DNA from: Anthonomus grandis grandis | Taxonomy: Eukaryota > Arthropoda > Insecta > Coleoptera > Curculionidae | Assembly: GCF_022605725.1 (NCBI RefSeq) | Contig: NC_065554.1 | Location: 22,711,100-22,775,099 of the forward strand | Direction: 5' to 3' | Length of the DNA stretch: 64,000 nucleotides | Part shown: piece by piece, positions 22,690 to 33,959 of the stretch | Numbering within the stretch: the stretch's first letter is position 1 | How the letters are laid out: each line of letters begins with the position of its first letter | Made by a program: the position numbers and the translations under genes | The notes under the pieces: model-generated | What the model was told of the DNA's origin: nothing | What the model saw: the letters and a program-made list of their open reading frames with translations, nothing else | Databases searched by the model: none

Positions 22690-24479
22690 TACTTCAAAAT
22701 ATTTTCCAGATATGCGCTATCAGGTCTCAAAATTTTTTTAAGAGGTTAGAAAATTTTAACCTAATTTCTTTAGGCTTTATGGAAGACCGACGCACTGTTG
22801 CAGTATCCTGTAAATTAGTGTTAGTATCTGGTCTGGTAACTGCGTTAATATAAGATAAGCCAATGTGAGACAATAAGTTTATGTTAACATCTCCAGTTAA
22901 TATTTCTATTTATTGGTTGTTAATTATACCTACAAAACCCTTTATAAAAGTCCTGACTAAAAATGTTTTTTTTTGAAATTGGAAGTGGCTTATAAACTGC
23001 AGTTATACGTTAATAAATATTCATAACCTGGCATAAATTTCAAGTTAAAGTTGGCTGGGATTTTGGAAGTATAGTTGTTAAGAAGGTGCTAATTCTTAAT
23101 AATATCATCATTTTTATTGTATCTGGCCTCATTGTAACAAGTTACATAACCCTTCATGGTAAAATTGTTCGTGAAAAATAATTGAAAACATTTGCTTAAT
23201 ATTATAATATCAGTAAATTCCAAACTAAAATTTTCTTATAAAAAAATTACATTGACTTTAATGAAAAGAATTACATGACAAGAATTACATTGTCGAAATT
23301 TTTCTTAGCACTTGTATTAGGTGTATTTAGTTAAAAACCTTATTTTTTACATTTAAGTTATTAAGTAATGTATCACGGTTCACTGTCTTGTTTTATCTCT
23401 TTTTAAATTGTTTAGGATATAATCATGATCCATATTAACCATTATTCACCGTAATCTATTTTTTTCTGAACAAGAACAGTTGGTATCTAAGTTTTACTAG
23501 CATACCAAGGTATATATTTGATTGTATGCTCGACGTCATATTTTAAGTCATATATTTCATTTGCAAAACTACAATTATAGGACTTTTTATAAACCCTCTT
23601 ACAAGTGTTCAATTTCAAAATGACATCTGAGAGTAGAACAGTCAAATTTAAAAATAAAGTACAGTAAAATAATATGGCAACATAAATTTAAATAGCTCAC
23701 ATTTTGTTCTCCATCAGGCTGAGTTACAAAACGATTATTGTATGTTGAAGCGTATACATGTAGGTTCACTTAGGTTAATTTAAGCTTAAGTAAGCGATAC
23801 CTTGCAATTAACTTCTTTTTAATCAGCAACGATTAAGTAGGGATAAAAAAAGACCCTCATATGAAACTGAGATAAAAAGAATTAAAATTAAACATAAGAA
23901 TAATAAAACAACTAAAACAGATTTGATTTATTTTTTTTGAGAAAATTGAAAGTATGAGAACACTTTCGTTTAAAATTAAAAGAAAACCCAAATAACTGAA
24001 ACAGAAAAGAAGAAGAACGAAAAGATAGAATCTCAAGATTATTGAATCAGTAGAGCAGATAAAATCAAGACGACAAGCGAATAGAATTACTATTAAAGAA
24101 GAAGACAAGGAACAGAAGAGACCTACTGTAAAACTAAGAAAAGAAAAGAAGATAATGCTAACAATTCTAAGTACAGAAATATAAGAAGGAATATTTAGGC
24201 AAAACATTTAATAAAATTATCGTATGCTGTGCCCTGACATTAACTGATAAATAAAAATTTAATGAATATTTCAGAAATATGATTTTCCTTAATTTGAGCT
24301 CCTTTAAAAAAGAATAAATAAAGCGTTCAACCGTTTTCTATTCATAAGCTTAGTACGTTTCAAAAAACTTCCGATAATATCGTTTTTTATTTGACTATGC
24401 ATGATATAAATCACACTCTCAAAATTAGCAAATATTATCAAAGAAAAATCACCCAATTACTCCTGTAACAAGAATAGTC
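22690..24479. other. No gene seen
   Basis: AT-rich. The 116-codon minus-strand frame at 23857-24207 is hydrophobic only because the + strand is purine-rich, and I do not support it as a gene. No RNA gene or clear repeat was seen. Confidence 0.5.
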
Positions 24480-24960
24480 CAATCAAGTAAATTCAAGGCG
24501 TTTTCCCCTAAGCACGATTGCAGGGAACGATTGAAGCACCCCCGAAGTAACAAATTGCGAGTGTCGTCAAAAGAAATTTATATACACTGTGGCTTTAGAT
24601 TTTAGATTGCAACGCTTACGCAGCTCTCTTTTGAAGGGGAATGATGAATTTACAAAGAAACGATGTTAGCTACAATTCTCCTAGAGTGTTCAAAGGAATT
24701 ATTATTCTTTCATAGCCCCTCGGGCTTAAATTCCTTCGGTTTGTAGAGGTAAAAACGGAATATTTTTCTTACAGAGTGGTTTTCTGTAAAATCAATAAAA
24801 TATTCGAATTATTTATAGGTAGACCGGGAAAATTCCCGGTTGCAAAACCGCAATCTTAAACTCAATCAACATTTCATCAATCGAATCGGGATGCTGACCA
24901 CAACAATTGCGTCCATCCGGTGTCCATCCGAAATATCTGGATAACAAGGACAGATTTCTC
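24480..24960. other. GC-richer noncoding segment
   Basis: Locally higher GC and CpG with several short palindromes (for example GACCGGGAAAATTCCCGGTT near 24,823). No coding frame longer than a few dozen codons. It resembles unique host sequence rather than a recognised repeat, and a regulatory role is only speculation. Confidence 0.35.
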
Positions 24961-25259
24961 TGAAGTTCGTGACTGTGTGGCTAACCCCACTATGTCTCAT
25001 TTCATAAATTGATTAACTGAATTGTATGGTGTTGCCTAGAATTGAAATAGGACGCTGCATTTTGGAAATTTTCGAAATATTAATTCTAAGGCAAAGCATT
25101 GTTGAGTAAAAGTGTTAGAGCTATTAATTTAAAAATTATATTATTGATATACATACAGTGGGTATTAAAAGTGTTACCTTAATTAAATTATAAATAATTT
25201 GAGATGTGTCTTTATAATGATAAGCTCAGGCAGGTTCAGAAATATCTTCCAGCAATTAA

Positions 25260-25961
25260 CAATTATTTATGTCTAAAATATTTGGGCAGGGATACATGAT
25301 ACAGGGATGGAAATAATCAAAACGATTCTTATGGTCTTTCTGAAATTATATCTTATTAGATATATTTATAGTATGTTTAAAGTTATGAGAAAAAGTGAGA
25401 CTTAGATTCAAAAAGACTCCGAAATCTCTGACTGAGTCAAGCTCCCTTAAGAAGATACTATCAGTAACATATTGATAAGCAGTAGATACCTTAAACAAGC
25501 AAACTTTATAAACTCACATTTCTTAATATTTAATGATATTTTATTTAACGTATACCAGGAAAACGCTTTATTTATATCTCCCAGAAGCACCAACTTCTGA
25601 GAGGATTAAATTCATCGTAAAATCTTCGAATAATCAGCGAGCAGTACGAACTCAGACTCCAATAAGGCGACCGATAAAGAGACTGATGAATGGTTTTAGG
25701 TGGGAAAAGAAAAAAAAAGATCCGGTGACGCCAAGATAACGCTGGTGATAACTGGTGACGCTAAAATATGAAGAATATTATGGTTGACCTTATCAAAAGC
25801 TTTACTAAAGACCATGTATATTGTATGTATTTCAATACCGTCACCAAAAGAGTTAAAGGTATAGTAAAAGTTTGTATCCACTGAACGATCTCAAGTAAAT
25901 TTATGTTATTGATCCCTAATTTTTTCCTGAAGTATACCAGATAGAGTCTATCGATATACAC
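25260..25961 (-). pseudogene. Jockey-like LINE RT relic
   Basis: The minus strand reads LGINNINLLEIVQWIQTF at about 25,920, then GIEIHTIYMVFSKAFDKVNH (25,830-25,770), the motif-A region of RT with its Asp changed to V-F. Further on, ELDSVRDFGVFLNLSLTFSH at 25,445-25,390 matches the region downstream of the YADD box. The catalytic box lies in a degraded stretch between. Several stops and shifts are present. Confidence 0.7.
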
Positions 25962-26904
25962 CTATCTGTATGTCTACCTGTATTCACCTACCTATACACA
26001 GTGCTCAAATAGCTTAGGAATTGCAGAGAGGATACATGGGATGATCATTAGTTATATTACTGTTTTTTCCAGATTTAGTAATAGAATATACATAAAACGA
26101 ATTTTGTTATTTGGAAAAGGGTCAGGAATCAGGGAAAGATTGAAAATGTGAAAAAGTTGATGCAGTAGAAATACTAGTATCAGCCCTCGGATCATAAAGA
26201 ATCATTTTAATTGTATTATTGGAACCTCAAACTTTCCAAAAGATTTGCTCTCAGTATAATATCTCTAGTAGTCCCTAGGTTTTCTGCCACAGCTTTCTGA
26301 GCACTGAAATTTAATTAATCAGTTTTTTTGTTTAATCAAAAATTCAATTAGTTTACAATTTTCTGCAACTTCTGTGTGCTTTCTTTTTACGAATAACTAG
26401 ACTGTACAGACTCAAACAAATTTAAATGCTATTAATAAATCAAATAACTGAAAAAATGCATTTCTACTCTAACAATAAATGTACAAATTATATTTTCTTG
26501 AACCTGTATAGATATCAGAATCGAGACTCTGCTTCTGGATATAAGAAGACACTTGGACATAGAAGCTACTTGGGCGAAGTTTTCTTTCTGGGTGTTAAAA
26601 AATTTACCCTGCAAGATTTGTTTCTATAAGATGGAAGTCCATTTATTGCGATGGCTTGATCTTAGCATGCTATTATCAGTGCCTCTGTTTCTGTCTCTAG
26701 ATTTGCGTATGACAGTCACATCCAAATTTGGGTTATGTTTATTGTCTCTTTTGTAAGCTGCCCATGTAAGGCTTTAGACATTCATGTCCTAATTCGAAGA
26801 TCTATCATTTGCTGTTTTAGGTATTGCTTCATCTCGTTTTGCTTGTTTTTTCACTTTAAGATTTTGCTTTTCTGTTTCTTCATATTTAATTTGAGGCCAT
26901 CTAG
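25962..26904. other. No gene identified
   Basis: Overlapping small frames on both strands at 26,426-26,756 and 26,735-26,953 show no domain, and composition does not favour either strand. A possible acceptor TGTTTTAG lies near 26,820, close to the open frame described next. Confidence 0.45.
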
Positions 26905-27114
26905 TTTTTTAGATGTCTGTACCTCAAACCTAAGTATTTATGTCGTTCTCTGAAGACGATTGATGGCAAACGCTTCAGTGAAGTCGTAAATGACATAGCA
27001 GACGTTCAATTTAAAGACATTATCGCAAAATTAGAAGTGCCAGAAAAGAAGCTTGATGGCAATGACATTTTAATAGAATTTTCGATGAATATTGACGTAT
27101 TTGAAAAAAAATAG
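26905..27114 (+). other. Unidentified 69-codon open frame, possible terminal exon
   Basis: Bounded by TAG at 26902-26904 and TAG at 27112-27114, with no early ATG. The last 53 codons have protein-like composition: TIDGKRFSEVVNDIADVQF, then KDIIAKLEVPEKKLDGNDIL and IEFSMNIDVFEKK before the stop. The charge pattern, and the A/T-rich third positions over a more balanced first and second position, look like real coding sequence. I do not recognise the family. It could be a last exon of a host gene, a gene fragment carried by a transposon, or a retrocopy. Confidence 0.35.
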
Positions 27115-27225
27115 TAACCTTTAGTAACACGTAAGTGTGCTAGGTGGTAATATATATTATTCTTATGTTATAATTCTGCCATATATATAATTATAATAAG
27201 GTTTTTGTTCACTTATGCTAGACAT

Positions 27226-27596
27226 GTTGCACCCGCGATCGCTTTAAAAGTAAAAAATTTCTTGCTAATTTAAGTCTTGTATCATTTCAATGATTAGTTT
27301 GGTTAATTATTGTATTGGCTTTTAAAAAATGAAGGCATAATATAATAAAAGTTCAATATTTAACAGAATTTTGTGTTTTTGTTCAGAATCTTGAAAATGG
27401 TGGGCCAATTTGGTTGCACCCGCGATAGCTTTTTAAAAATTCCTAGTAATTATTTATGTATTTCAATTGAATTCTTATTAACAAATCAAAATAAAACAGG
27501 TTAAAATGTTATCCTTTAAAGAAGGATTTTATTAAAATTTTATTTAATTTTACAAGTAAAAAACTTTAAATACGTTTAAATGTTGCACCCGCGATA
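27226..27596. repeat. Motif GTTGCACCCGCGAT repeated three times
   Basis: Identical 14-mers occur at 27226, 27413 and 27582, spaced 187 and 169 bp, in otherwise very AT-rich DNA. Flanking sequence is only weakly alike. They lie between the unidentified open frame and a mariner terminus. GC-rich CpG-bearing 14-mers preserved in AT-rich DNA suggest either a decayed tandem repeat or protein-binding sites. Confidence 0.6.
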
Positions 27597-27599
27597 ACG

Positions 27600-27735
27600 G
27601 AATCGCCCCACCCGCCCTGTAGCTCAAAATCTAAAAGGTTTAGGACCTATGTTTATAGGAACTTTTTTGCGAATTTTTATCCAAAGAACACGTGCCTGAA
27701 TTTTGTCGCAATATATAAAAAACACCCTGTATAAT
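27600..27735 (-). repeat. Lone mariner terminal repeat
   Basis: Resembles the outer right arm of the intact DD41D element. It shares CCCTGTA near its inner end, the block ATGTTTATAGGAACTTTT (exact in the intact arm at about 15,125), and ends AACACCCTGTATA. No matching left arm or transposase is adjacent, so it is a solo end or the end of an older, deleted copy. Confidence 0.65.
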
Positions 27736-27771
27736 GTAACAAATGATATTTTTCAAGCCTAAGATACAGGG

Positions 27772-28640
27772 TTGTTTGCTACGCTGCATATTTTGCTCGA
27801 CTACTCAAAAGCATTCAACAAGATTCAGCATCAGTTACTAATTTCTATACTTAAATTGTACGACTTTGATTTATCTGCTCTGGAATTATTTACATCTTAT
27901 CTTTCTCATATAACTCAATGCATATCATACTCGTATAAAGATAATTTTTCCGAACAGCTAAATTTATTATCCATACGTCGCATTTATTAACCTCATCAAA
28001 GCACTGCAAGATTCTTGCTTATGCTGATGATACGCAGTTGTATTTTTCATTTGACCCTAATAACTTCAGTGAAACCAGTAATGTGGCTAATAATGAACTT
28101 GCACAAATTTGCCATTTATCATCATAAAATAATTTAAATTTAAACTTTATTAAATCTAACGCGATGCTATTTACAAGGAAGAGTAACGTTGACTTTTTAA
28201 AGGATAATATTAAGATTTGTATTGATCATGTTCTGCTTGAGTATGTGGACGTGGCTCGCAATTCGGGTCCATTATTGGATTCACAACTAAAATTTGATCC
28301 TCACTTTGCTGAAGTTACGAAGAAAGCATTTTATAATTTAAATTTGATGTATTGTAATGTCAATATTTTAATTTGATCTTAAGAAAGATCTCTCTAACTC
28401 AGTCTTTAGTTCTTTCAAGTTTATTTTTTCAAAAATCTGTTGCTTTTACATTAAATTCTCTTTTAAATCAGTTGCTAGTAGAGTTTAGAAATGTAATTGC
28501 TTTAAAGTTTAAGTATAAGTTTAAAACACTTTTTTTAATGAAATAAGCTAATGATCATCGGCAACTATAATCGTTTATCTATTATAGCAACCGATGATCT
28601 ACTATTGGTAATTTAATGTGTGCCCCATTTCTGTTGCCAC
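27772..28640 (+). pseudogene. CR1/Jockey-type LINE RT relic, 3' part
   Basis: RT motif A reads LLDYSKAFNKIQHQLLISIL at 27,795, followed by ELFTSYLSHITQCISYSYKD. After a shift the catalytic box is intact as AYADDTQLYFSFDPNN near 28,020. The frame at 28164-28376 gives MLFTRKSNVDF and a D-x-Q-L-K-F-D-P-H-F block. The N-terminal RT and endonuclease are missing. A 3' hairpin follows at 28,553. Confidence 0.75.
28553..28599 (+). repeat. Stem-loop in LINE 3' region
   Basis: GATCATCGGCAACTATAAT (28553-28571) pairs with ATTATAGCAACCGATGATC (28581-28599) at 16 of 19 positions around a 9-base loop. It lies just after the LINE coding relic. Confidence 0.7.
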
Positions 28641-28904
28641 CGCCCTGTAACTTTTAATATGATTATCTTCGTTAATCTTAAGGCAAAGTGTTGGAATTTT
28701 GAAATTAGTTTTATCTCATATATTATTATAATTGTTATGAATCTCATGGACTTTTACAACTATAATTGTGTCTTGTTAAAAGGAACTCGTTTTCTCATGT
28801 AATGTGATGGTTACTAGAATAGCAAAATTTTATAGACTTCGCCATTTTCATTTTTTTTTTGGTGTTACTTAATAAAGACCAGATTTATTTATTTATAAAA
28901 TTAA

Positions 28905-29520
28905 ACTTACACAAAAGCTAAATCCAGTCGATCATGGACGATGCCGTAGTTTTTATAATTGGATCCTAGAGCGGAAAACAGAGGACAACAATTTTTGCAA
29001 TAAAATCATTTTTAGTGACGAGGCTCATTTCCACTTGAACGTTTACATAAATAATTGTCGAATCTGGGGCAATAGAAATCCTAGGCAAATCGATGAAAAA
29101 TTCATAGTTTGGTGCGGTTTTTGGTTTAGAAGTATCATTGAACTATATTTTTTTGAAAATACGAGAGCTATACCTAACGATGATTAATCGTTTTTTATAG
29201 AATGAGATAATGCACATAAATCTAGAGATTATAAGGTTCTAAAAAGATGGTGCAACATGTCATACATCACGATTTAACGCTACTGGATTATTTTTTGTGG
29301 GGCTATATAAAAAACAAAGCTTACATAAACAATCTACAAAGCACTCAACAATTAAAAGAAGAGATAATTCGTGATATAACTCTAGAAATGTGTTTAGAAA
29401 TAATGGGAAATTGTATGCTGCCGGAGAAGTCGTGGTGGTCACTTGGCAGATATTATGCTTCACGTATCAGTAGATATCAGTGTCTGACACTATCCGTGTC
29501 ACTAGCCTTATTGAAACACC
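28905..29520 (+). pseudogene. Mariner/Tc1-type transposase relic
   Basis: Pieces in order: FCNKIIFSDEAHFHLN (first catalytic Asp), CRIWGNRNPRQIDEKF, VWCGFWFRSIIELYFFENT near 29,100-29,160. The second Asp region is deleted or degraded. The C-terminal part then reads LTLLDYFLWGYIKNKAYINN from about 29,268 and QQLKEEIIRDITLEM. ACACCCTTTATA near 29,515 resembles a decayed terminal tip. It belongs to the insect mariner-superfamily group with F-S-D-E-A-H-F and D-F-F-L-W-G-Y signatures, distinct from the DD41D copies here. Confidence 0.75.
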
Positions 29521-31117
29521 CTTTATATATCAATTTTTTGGGAATTATAGAGATACCTGCAGAGCTTGTTATGCTGATGCCTTTATCGTTTGAATTATCA
29601 GACTTAGAGATTAGGAAAATAATACGAAAATCATTTCTTCCATATTTTAAGACAAAAAGGCAGAGCTGTAGTAAGATTTAAAAAAAAAATCCTCATTGGA
29701 ATCTGGATAGTAGCTTTTCTGCAGTAAAGTTTTTGATTTTCATCGTGATTTTGTTCCTACTATAAAAAGATTTACGACAAGCGTAAATTTTCATAAAGAA
29801 CGTCAAATAATCTTAGCAGAGTTATTTTGCATTTTTATGGAAAATTGACTTTCACCAATTTGTTAATTTATTAGTAGAGTCTAAATTAATGGCAAGTTCA
29901 GAAGGGAGGTGCCAGACGGATGGCATTTATACCAATCTCTTCAAAACCTTTGTTAAATATTGATTCTGAAAATTTGATGAATAAATTTGATCCTTTTGGT
30001 TTCTCAGGCTTTGACAGCTTTGCTGGACTAATTCTTTTTCTAGACAGCTAGATTTAATATAAAAGTTTCATTTAAAAAATATACTTCCACTTTTCTGACT
30101 ACACAATTACTTTTTATCAAAAGATGTTGGTACTAAATATAGAGATGGGGTTTTCATGAGTAAATTATTATAATAATATATCATAATATGTATAAATTTA
30201 AAAAAAACAATAATAAAGGATATTGAATGTGGCAGCCAACCCGTTAATAATAACCACCAAATAAAAATAAATCTCAGTAACCAATAAAACGAAATATATA
30301 AAATTATACTTATTACCACCTATTCTCTCATTACTAATTATAAACACTCTACTGATGGCGCTAAAGACTAAACTTATTAAATTAAAATTTTTGGTTAAAC
30401 TGATTTTACGTACTCAAATCTTATCTTTAAATTAAATATTATCTTGCTATCAACTATCCCGAATTTCTAACTTTATTAAACTTAACCCAACAATCCCGAA
30501 TAATAAGCAACTTTTCACGCTTGAGTGGCTGTGACTAGGGTCAGACGTCTAACAAAATAGTACGTGGGCGTATGTAGTCAAATTTTACAAATCAAATGTA
30601 TAAATTTAAAAAAAAATTAAAAGATTAAAAGATGCATACCATGTGACAATACAAGCAATACTGACACACGGACTATTCGCGGCACATCAAAGATTCATTC
30701 TAATAGATCTCTGAACTAGACTTGATATGTCCCATTTTCATCGAATCAAAAATTTCATAACACTAAATTTGTCAATGCACGATGACACCTCTCCCACAAA
30801 TACGTTCCGGTACCCCGGCATGGATCTAAAAAAGGGATTTGGACGATAAGAAAAGACAAAGAACTGTATTAGAAAATATTTACAGCTGCGTCCCTCTTAC
30901 CGATGAGACCCGTAGTCGCAGCTCGGATTGACAAATATTTTATGATCTAAAAAAGTGCAGAATTTGGCATTATAGCATACTCCCAAGTTAGGTTACGGAA
31001 CCTCGGAAAAGACCTTTCAAAAATTTAAGTAATAAAGTTTACAAACTAAAGAGTAAATAAACTAAATTATTAGTTTTTCCTGCATAACTATGTATCACCC
31101 ATATTTATAATAATCAC
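29521..31117. other. No gene seen
   Basis: AT-rich sequence with no supported gene, RNA or repeat. The frame at 30107-30319 (-) is low-complexity and hydrophobic. A patch near 30,780-30,920 is somewhat richer in GC, without a coding frame. Confidence 0.5.
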
Positions 31118-31215
31118 AAAACAGTTTTATCACAAACCAAAACTCTTGTGACAATCTTTTTTAAATGCTTGGGTTTCGCTAACGATATGAATTTTGCTTC
31201 AGGAGATGGTTTTAA
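31118..31215 (-). ncRNA. Hammerhead-like repeat, copy 1
   Basis: On the minus strand CCTGAAGC (31203-31196), a spacer, then GTTAGCGAAACCC (31171-31180 region). The + strand flank AACAGTTTTATCACAAACCAA matches that of the copy at 33,405, so the two are one repeat family. Helix II is weak (GC...GC), and the CUGANGA box ends in C instead of A. Confidence 0.4.
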
Positions 31216-32781
31216 AATGGTTAATATAATAAGTAATAACAGGCGAGTGGGTAGGGTCAGGACAAGCTGCATTGATTTATCATGTGATATTCTATAGAGA
31301 GATCATTGTTCTTCCTTATTTTTTTTGACGTAGTGAGTTGTAGTGCAGAGGGAGACTAACAGGCTAAGTCAGTAATGCATTAGAATGTTGCAAAAGATAT
31401 TGATGTTTGGTTTAATAAGCAACTAACCTTCCACCAACGTGTAAACAAAATTGTTCTCAACTCATCTAAGGTTCTGATTTTACACTTCGGAAACCCAGGG
31501 GGTTTTATTTTGTTTTACTTTATAAATAGACTAAGACAACCCAAATATGCTCCAAACGCCAACATCTTATTTCAAGAAAATATGTTCTCTATGTGGTGTC
31601 ACTAGAGGATCTCAACACGCTACCGTTTTGACTTTAACGAATCTGGCATTTACATGTTAAATTTAACAAAAGGGATTTTAATAAGCAAAAAGTTCCGAGA
31701 TAGGCTATTAAAACATTACGTGAAATAGGGAAATTTTACGCTCCGCTCTGCCAAAATGGAAACTTTTATCTCGGTTTGTGTTTAAACACATCGGAATAAT
31801 TTTACCAATTAAAATTATTCGTGTTTAAATTCTTAATTGACGCCTAAAGCTTCAGTAGGTACGTTGAGAGAATGTATTTTTACATGTATAATATTTTATT
31901 GATCAGTAGGTTAAATTAATGTTAAGTAGGAAAATGCGATTGTTCAATCCTAGAGGAAAAGGTGCCACTGAAATTATATCTTCGCGATCTTAATCATTAT
32001 GTTATTTTCCTCCCTAGGTGAATATTATCAATTAATTTGAAACCGAAGTTCTTTACACTTTTTTTTATTGCTAAACTCCTGAAAAAGCTATATATAACCG
32101 AAATGCTTTAGAAAGGGGAATTTCTTTTTCATAATTTGGAACCAACAAAAATAGAGAATTAATGATTATTTACAATATCCATGCAGATGTTACTGTCCCG
32201 AAAAGTCATAAATTCCGAGCCATAAACAACCAAATATAATAAAATGCAGACACTTTAGATAATGCGGGCTGAATTACGCGTTCTTAAGTGGAAGCAATTA
32301 CACGGGTATTGTTCTATTAAAAATCCCTGTCCCTTATGTTTGGAACTTGTCCATTTAACGCTCCATCATTATTAGATTTATTGCGGGTTTTATGGTCATT
32401 GTGTGATTTATGAATAAAGTTCATTATAAATACAGAAGTGTCTTGTTATTGACAAGAAAATGTAAGCCACTGACTTTTCTTAAAATGGTCAATCTTCTAT
32501 TTTTTATTGAATAAAAGCTTAGAGGAAACAAATAAAAACCACTTTATTGCATATCCCTGGGTACTAAAGGGCTGCAAGAAATTAGATTCGACAAAGTAAA
32601 AGATAAAGACTTAAAATTGTATCACAGTATTTGTAATTGAAATGATATCTATAGAGTATATTTAAGGAGTCTTCGCGATTCTTAGATTATATTCCCACAA
32701 CCGATGTTTGTTGGATTCAGGCCAAAAATAAAACGTTCTAAGACAATTATATCTTTATATTCTTGCATTTTTCTTAATCAT
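31216..32781. other. No secure gene; possible LINE scrap at 31,390-31,560
   Basis: The + strand near 31,400 can be read as VWFNKQLTFHQRVNKIVLN followed by a short hydrophobic stretch, faintly like the post-catalytic part of a LINE RT, but too weak to call. The remaining 1.2 kb is AT-rich with no feature. Confidence 0.4.
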
Positions 32782-33100
32782 TAGTTAGGAATTAAAATAA
32801 TCCAAAACAGTCAACTAATTTATTTACATACTTTACTACGAAAATTCGATCACTCACGACTACTAGAGATATTTATTTTTACTGTATTTATTTACAACTA
32901 TTTAAATCTCGCGCCAATATTCTATCTTTACTTCACTTAACTGACAACTGACAACCGTCGGCGATGCGGCTCCTTATATACTAGGCAGAATGCTGTTCCG
33001 GAAGATTCCCGCTGAACCTTCGAGATGTCGTGCGGTGTATCGCTTGTATCCGGAATGACGGAGAATCAACTGGTTTCTCGGTGTTTACAATATCGTTACA
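32782..33100 (-). repeat. Solo LTR, family shared with 37.66 and 54.27 kb
   Basis: Ends CAATATCGTTACA at 33100, the reverse complement of the TGTAACGATATTG start of the + strand copy at 37660. It shares TTTATTTACATACTT, CTCACGACTACTAG, TTTACAACTATTTAAATCT and the inverted TATA block GCGGCTCCTTATATACT with the other copies. The far end near 32,782 is diverged or truncated, because the CCCGTTCGTTAGGT terminal block is mostly gone. Confidence 0.8.
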
Positions 33101-33110
33101 ATATTATATT

Positions 33111-33152
33111 AAGGTTTTGACCTCTATGAGGTCCTCTTCAAGATAATAAAAT
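33111..33152 (-). ncRNA. Hammerhead-like hairpin beside the LTR
   Basis: The minus strand reads CTTGAAGAG, the perfect 6-bp hairpin GACCTC-ATA-GAGGTC, then AAAACC. This is the layout of a hammerhead core (CUGANGA, helix II, GAAAC) with both core strings altered. It starts 11 bp outside the solo LTR. Confidence 0.35.
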
Positions 33153-33404
33153 AGAAAAAATTTATGATGTTAAATATTCTTATAATAAAAAATGCTAATT
33201 ACATATAAATTAGTTATCTGCGTTAATAAATAATATAAAAAAACATAAACAAATATAGATAGATTCAAGGATTATGCGATATTTTATATGTATATCTTTT
33301 CACAACAACTATAATATTAAATACCTTAATTTTAACAGATAATACATTCTAGAATACTTATAGCCCTATGGTTCGAACCTTTGGTGTGACACTCAAATTG
33401 CGAG

Positions 33405-33500
33405 ACAGTTTTACCACTAACCAAAATTTTTATTTTTGCTCTAGACACGTGTTTCGCTAACAATGTGAGCATCTTCGGGAGAAGATTAAAACTGTTTTTA
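33405..33500 (-). ncRNA. Hammerhead-like repeat, copy 2
   Basis: On the minus strand CCCGAAGATGCTCACATTGT is followed by TAGCGAAACACGTGTC. It has the hammerhead order C-U/C-GAAGA, helix II (GCT...AGC), GAAAC and an ACGTGTC segment ending in the GUC cleavage triplet. It is better preserved than the 31.1-kb copy of the same family. Confidence 0.45.
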
Positions 33501-33929
33501 TTAACTTTAACGTCGTTTCGTAATTTCGTAATTAACGTAATTTCTAGGTGAGCGTTATTGCAACATCTTGCACAACTTTGAAATTAATTAGCTACGAAGT
33601 TTGCCGCTGGCTAATCATTGCAATGTATTTAATAAACACAAGCGCCTTTATATGATGGTTATTTAGTCAATAATCAACAATATGTTTTACGATCAATGGA
33701 TAGCCAACAACGTAAACAGTATTTTTCAAATCTTTGGCCATCCCGCTCCCCAGGTCTAACCGTACTGGATTTTTACTGCACATTGCCTCTTACAGATTCA
33801 AGTTTTGTATAATTTTTTTGATAGTATTTGAGTATGCTTTCTTTTTTCCAAAAGTGCAGCATGGTCGCAAATGAAGACATGTTATTGTGTTTACTTTATT
33901 ATATTCTCCGTAAATAATAACTAATAATT
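33501..33929. other. No gene seen
   Basis: AT-rich. A short phrase near 33,700-33,790 (SQQRKQYFSNLWPSRSPGLT followed by V-L-D-F-Y) resembles the W-P-x-R-S-P-D-L-x-x-L-D-F motif of mariner transposases, so a scrap of about 90 bp of a transposase is possible. Confidence 0.4.
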
Positions 33930-33959
33930 TAAATATTCTTTGCTTGCTAATTTTAATTT

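Noticed and set aside
23857..24207. 116-codon hydrophobic minus-strand open frame resembling a membrane protein
   Set aside because: Its hydrophobicity follows from a purine-rich + strand (pyrimidine codons on -). Low complexity, no domain, no splice or repeat context.
31390..31560. Possible LINE RT scrap
   Set aside because: Only a few residues fit and no catalytic motif is present; mentioned in the gap entry only.
33368..33384. GGTTCGAACC, a tRNA B-box-like string
   Set aside because: No A-box, acceptor stem or cloverleaf around it. Probably chance or part of an old repeat.
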